A stretch of DNA of 64,000 nt from Linanthus parryae (taxonomy: Eukaryota > Streptophyta > Magnoliopsida > Ericales > Polemoniaceae): positions 154,267,345 to 154,331,344 of the forward strand of contig JALGPY010000002.1 in the NCBI GenBank assembly GCA_023055425.1, given 5' to 3'. Position 1 is the first letter of the stretch; the number at the start of each line of letters is the position of its first letter. The notes under the pieces are model-generated. The model worked only from the letters and a program-made list of their open reading frames with translations. It did no database searches and was not told where the DNA came from. A program made the translations under genes and the position numbers. Shown piece by piece: positions 61,907 through 64,000 of the stretch.

Positions 61907-64000
61907 ATGACCCGTTCTCGAGACGAGCCTTTGTATCCAACGTTTGAAGACCCGGAATCCTTATTAAAAGCACAGCGTAGAGACAAGAGGAATTCAAGCT
62001 CAGTAGTTATGGATGAAGAGACGAGAGCTGAGTTTGAGAGAATCCGCAAAGGTATGCAAGATGCGGAAGCAGCTAGAGCTGCAGCTGTAGAGGAGGCTGC
62101 AAACAGAGCCGCGGAAGCTGAGGAGGTGAGAGCTCAAATGGCTGAGATGCAGGCAAGGATGGATCGATTGGCTCCCCCAAATCCACAACCACGTCCTGGT
62201 GTGGGGGCACAAGTGGCGAACATCGGTGGGAACAATAATGGGAATACTGGGGAAAACAACAGGCAGAACAATGCTGAGATTGAAGAACGCCCTATGGTGG
62301 ATTATTTCAGAACTACTCCAGCGTGTTATCAGCCTACCATTGTCAGGCCACAGATCAATGCCCAACACTTCGAGTTGCGCCAACATATGATCAATATGGT
62401 TCGTGATGAGTGCGCATTCAACGGAGCTCCAGGAGATGATCCCAATCACCATCTGCTGGTATTTGAGCAAATCACATCAACCCTGCACGACCAACGAGTT
62501 CCAGATGAAACAGTTAAGCTATTACTATTTCCCTTCTCCTTATCTGGAAAAGCCAAGAAGTGGCTTATGGAGCTGCCAGCTGGTAGCATAGTGACATGGG
62601 CGGATTGTTGTCATGAGTTTCTGAGGAAGTATTTGCCACCATCCAGAGTCGCTCAGCAGATGGCTGAGATTGCAAAATTCACTCAGGAAGAAGACAGCAC
62701 ATTGGGAGATGCTTGGAGGAAGTTCAGCCAAATTCTCCGTAGATGTCCGAATCATGGGGAGCCATGGCACAAGCTCTTCCATTATTTCTACACTGCATTA
62801 GACAAGGATACAGCTGACCAGTTAGATATGCTAGCTGGAGGTAATTTTATGGGGCTTGGAGCACAGCGAGCTCAAGATCTGCTGAACAACGTGTCAAAGA
62901 GAGAGTCTACACGAACTGAAACTCGTAGGTACTCCAAACCGGGGGATGCAGCCTTAGTCAACAAGATTGAATCTATGGAACAAAAGCTGGAATCCATGAC
63001 CTCAGCATTTCACGGCATGCACCCCCCATCACAGACGCCCATGGGTGAGTTACTCGCGGATGAGAATCAGGGATATGGTTTCATTGAAGATGTGAATTAC
63101 ATGGGTCCACCACGACAGCAGCAGTGGACTAACACTTATCATCCCAACAACCGCAATCACCCCAACTTTAGCTATGCCAACCCTAACAATGGGTTATATG
63201 CGCCCGGACAGCAGCCGAACTCTCAGTATCAAGCTCAAGGGAAATTTCAACAGCAACAGGCTCAGAAACCAGAAGAACAAGAGACAAATGCTTTATTGAG
63301 AAAGTTACTAGCTAATCAAGACAGGATGGAGAGCACGATTGTCTCAATGCAAGCAACAATAAAGAGCCACGAGACTCAGATTGGGCAGATTGCCAATCAG
63401 AATGCTAAATTTCCGCCAGGTATGCTTCCTTCCAATACCATTCTTCCTACTGAGCAGCTCAAGGCTATTACTACTCGCAGTGGTGTGACTACTCAAGATC
63501 CTCCATATCCTAGCCATGCGAGAGCCGAAGCTACAAAAGCTACAGAGAAGGAATTGGGTGAAGAGTTGCCCAAGGCCGTGAGTCCCCAATCAAAGGACAC
63601 GGTTGAGAAGAAAGAAGAGTCCAAGAGCACTCCCGATCCGGTAACTTATGAGCCACGAATTCCATATCCGGCGGTGATAAAGAGGAATGATGAGGAACAC
63701 TTTGGGAGATTTATGGATATATTCAAACAATTGCATATCAACATTCCTCTTGTAGAAGCACTTGCTCAGATGCCCAGGTACAAGAAGTTCTTGAAGGAGA
63801 TTCTATGGGGAAAGAAGAGCATAGAACCCTATGCCACGGTAAAGCTAACAGAGACGTGTAGCACTGTCATACAAAGAGACATTCCCAAGATGAGAGATCC
63901 AGGCAGTGTCATTTTAGGCTGCACTCTTGGGGGTGGATATCATACACATGGTCTCTGTGATTTGGGCGCGAGTATTAATCTCATGCCATTGTCTCTGTTT
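61907..64000 (+). CDS. Gypsy (Athila-type) gag-protease polyprotein, partial at window end
   Basis: This frame is open for 698 codons from ATG at 61907 to the last base of the window, with no stop or frameshift. Gag forms the intracellular particle that packages element RNA; protease matures it. Residues about 40-85 are Ala/Glu/Arg-rich and likely coiled coil. About 130-330 is the gag core (MVDYFRTTPACYQPTIV, LLLFPFSLSGKAKKWL, FLRKYLPPSRVAQQ, DAWRKFSQILRRCPNHG). This is followed by a Gln/Asn/Pro-rich linker with NRNHPNFSYANP and a Glu/Lys-rich region. Residues 685-698 read DLGASINLMPLSLF, the protease active-site segment, with Leu in place of the usual Ser or Thr after the catalytic Asp, as in Athila elements. 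No CCHC zinc knuckle is seen. The start is the first ATG after the primer site with this frame; Met at 62009 is an alternative. RT and integrase should follow. Confidence 0.92.
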   Translation, partial: MTRSRDEPLYPTFEDPESLLKAQRRDKRNSSSVVMDEETRAEFERIRKGMQDAEAARAAAVEEAANRAAEAEEVRAQMAEMQARMDRLAPPNPQPRPGVGAQVANIGGNNNGNTGENNRQNNAEIEERPMVDYFRTTPACYQPTIVRPQINAQHFELRQHMINMVRDECAFNGAPGDDPNHHLLVFEQITSTLHDQRVPDETVKLLLFPFSLSGKAKKWLMELPAGSIVTWADCCHEFLRKYLPPSRVAQQMAEIAKFTQEEDSTLGDAWRKFSQILRRCPNHGEPWHKLFHYFYTALDKDTADQLDMLAGGNFMGLGAQRAQDLLNNVSKRESTRTETRRYSKPGDAALVNKIESMEQKLESMTSAFHGMHPPSQTPMGELLADENQGYGFIEDVNYMGPPRQQQWTNTYHPNNRNHPNFSYANPNNGLYAPGQQPNSQYQAQGKFQQQQAQKPEEQETNALLRKLLANQDRMESTIVSMQATIKSHETQIGQIANQNAKFPPGMLPSNTILPTEQLKAITTRSGVTTQDPPYPSHARAEATKATEKELGEELPKAVSPQSKDTVEKKEESKSTPDPVTYEPRIPYPAVIKRNDEEHFGRFMDIFKQLHINIPLVEALAQMPRYKKFLKEILWGKKSIEPYATVKLTETCSTVIQRDIPKMRDPGSVILGCTLGGGYHTHGLCDLGASINLMPLSLF

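Larger units (their letters stand above)
60206..64000 (+). mobile_element. Athila-like Ty3/gypsy retrotransposon, 5' part
   Basis: LTR, tRNA-Asp primer site and an open gag-protease frame lie in order on the plus strand; the rest is outside the window. The site before insertion is preserved at 35810-35820 in the other copy of the element I LTR. This places the insertion after the segmental duplication and defines the 5' end at TGATAACTCC. GCTTG is the expected 5-bp target duplication. An open frame of 698 codons fits a recent insertion. Confidence 0.93.

Overview
This is repetitive nuclear DNA from a plant, most likely a eudicot; I cannot name the species. The evidence is plant Ty1/copia and Athila-type Ty3/gypsy retrotransposons, with initiator tRNA-Met and tRNA-Asp primer sites, and intron-bearing fragments resembling the plant-only gene NRPD1, the largest subunit of RNA polymerase IV. 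No intact host gene is visible. The only long open coding sequence is the gag-protease start of a young gypsy element at the right edge.

Layout. (1) 1-35634: a head-to-tail array of about 1.7-kb monomers in two alternating types, A and B, giving a 3.4-kb dimer period. It has a nearly identical core (about 1-25 kb) and a diverged, deletion-scarred edge (C1-C6, 27.3-35.6 kb). About 1.2 kb of each 1.7-kb monomer is a broken piece of NRPD1 with recognisable introns. (2) 35635-38118: the 3' end of a minus-strand copia element (element I) that interrupts the last monomer. (3) 38119-46213: a second minus-strand copia element (element II) inserted in the reverse transcriptase of element I; its 5' LTR is cut off at 46213. 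(4) 46214-60025: a second block of the same array. Its right 8 kb duplicates the edge C1-C6 of the first block, including the same element I insertion point. (5) 60206-64000: an Athila-like gypsy element inserted into the second copy of the element I LTR. Its LTR, primer site and 698 codons of gag-protease are visible before the window ends.

Order of events inferred from the junctions: capture and internal deletion of an NRPD1 segment; amplification as A/B dimers; insertion of element I in monomer C6; insertion of element II in element I; tandem duplication of a roughly 27-kb block with its junction at 46213/46214; a 3.07-kb deletion in the right copy; insertion of the gypsy element. The A3-B6 dimers appear to have been homogenised or amplified recently.

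The most notable point is that 31 monomers, 29 of them with part of the polymerase exon region, derive from the gene for the polymerase that starts RNA-directed DNA methylation, the pathway that normally silences such arrays. Transcripts or small RNAs from the array could in principle match NRPD1 itself. The NRPD1 assignment rests on motif and exon-order agreement with the family as I know it; no database search was possible.
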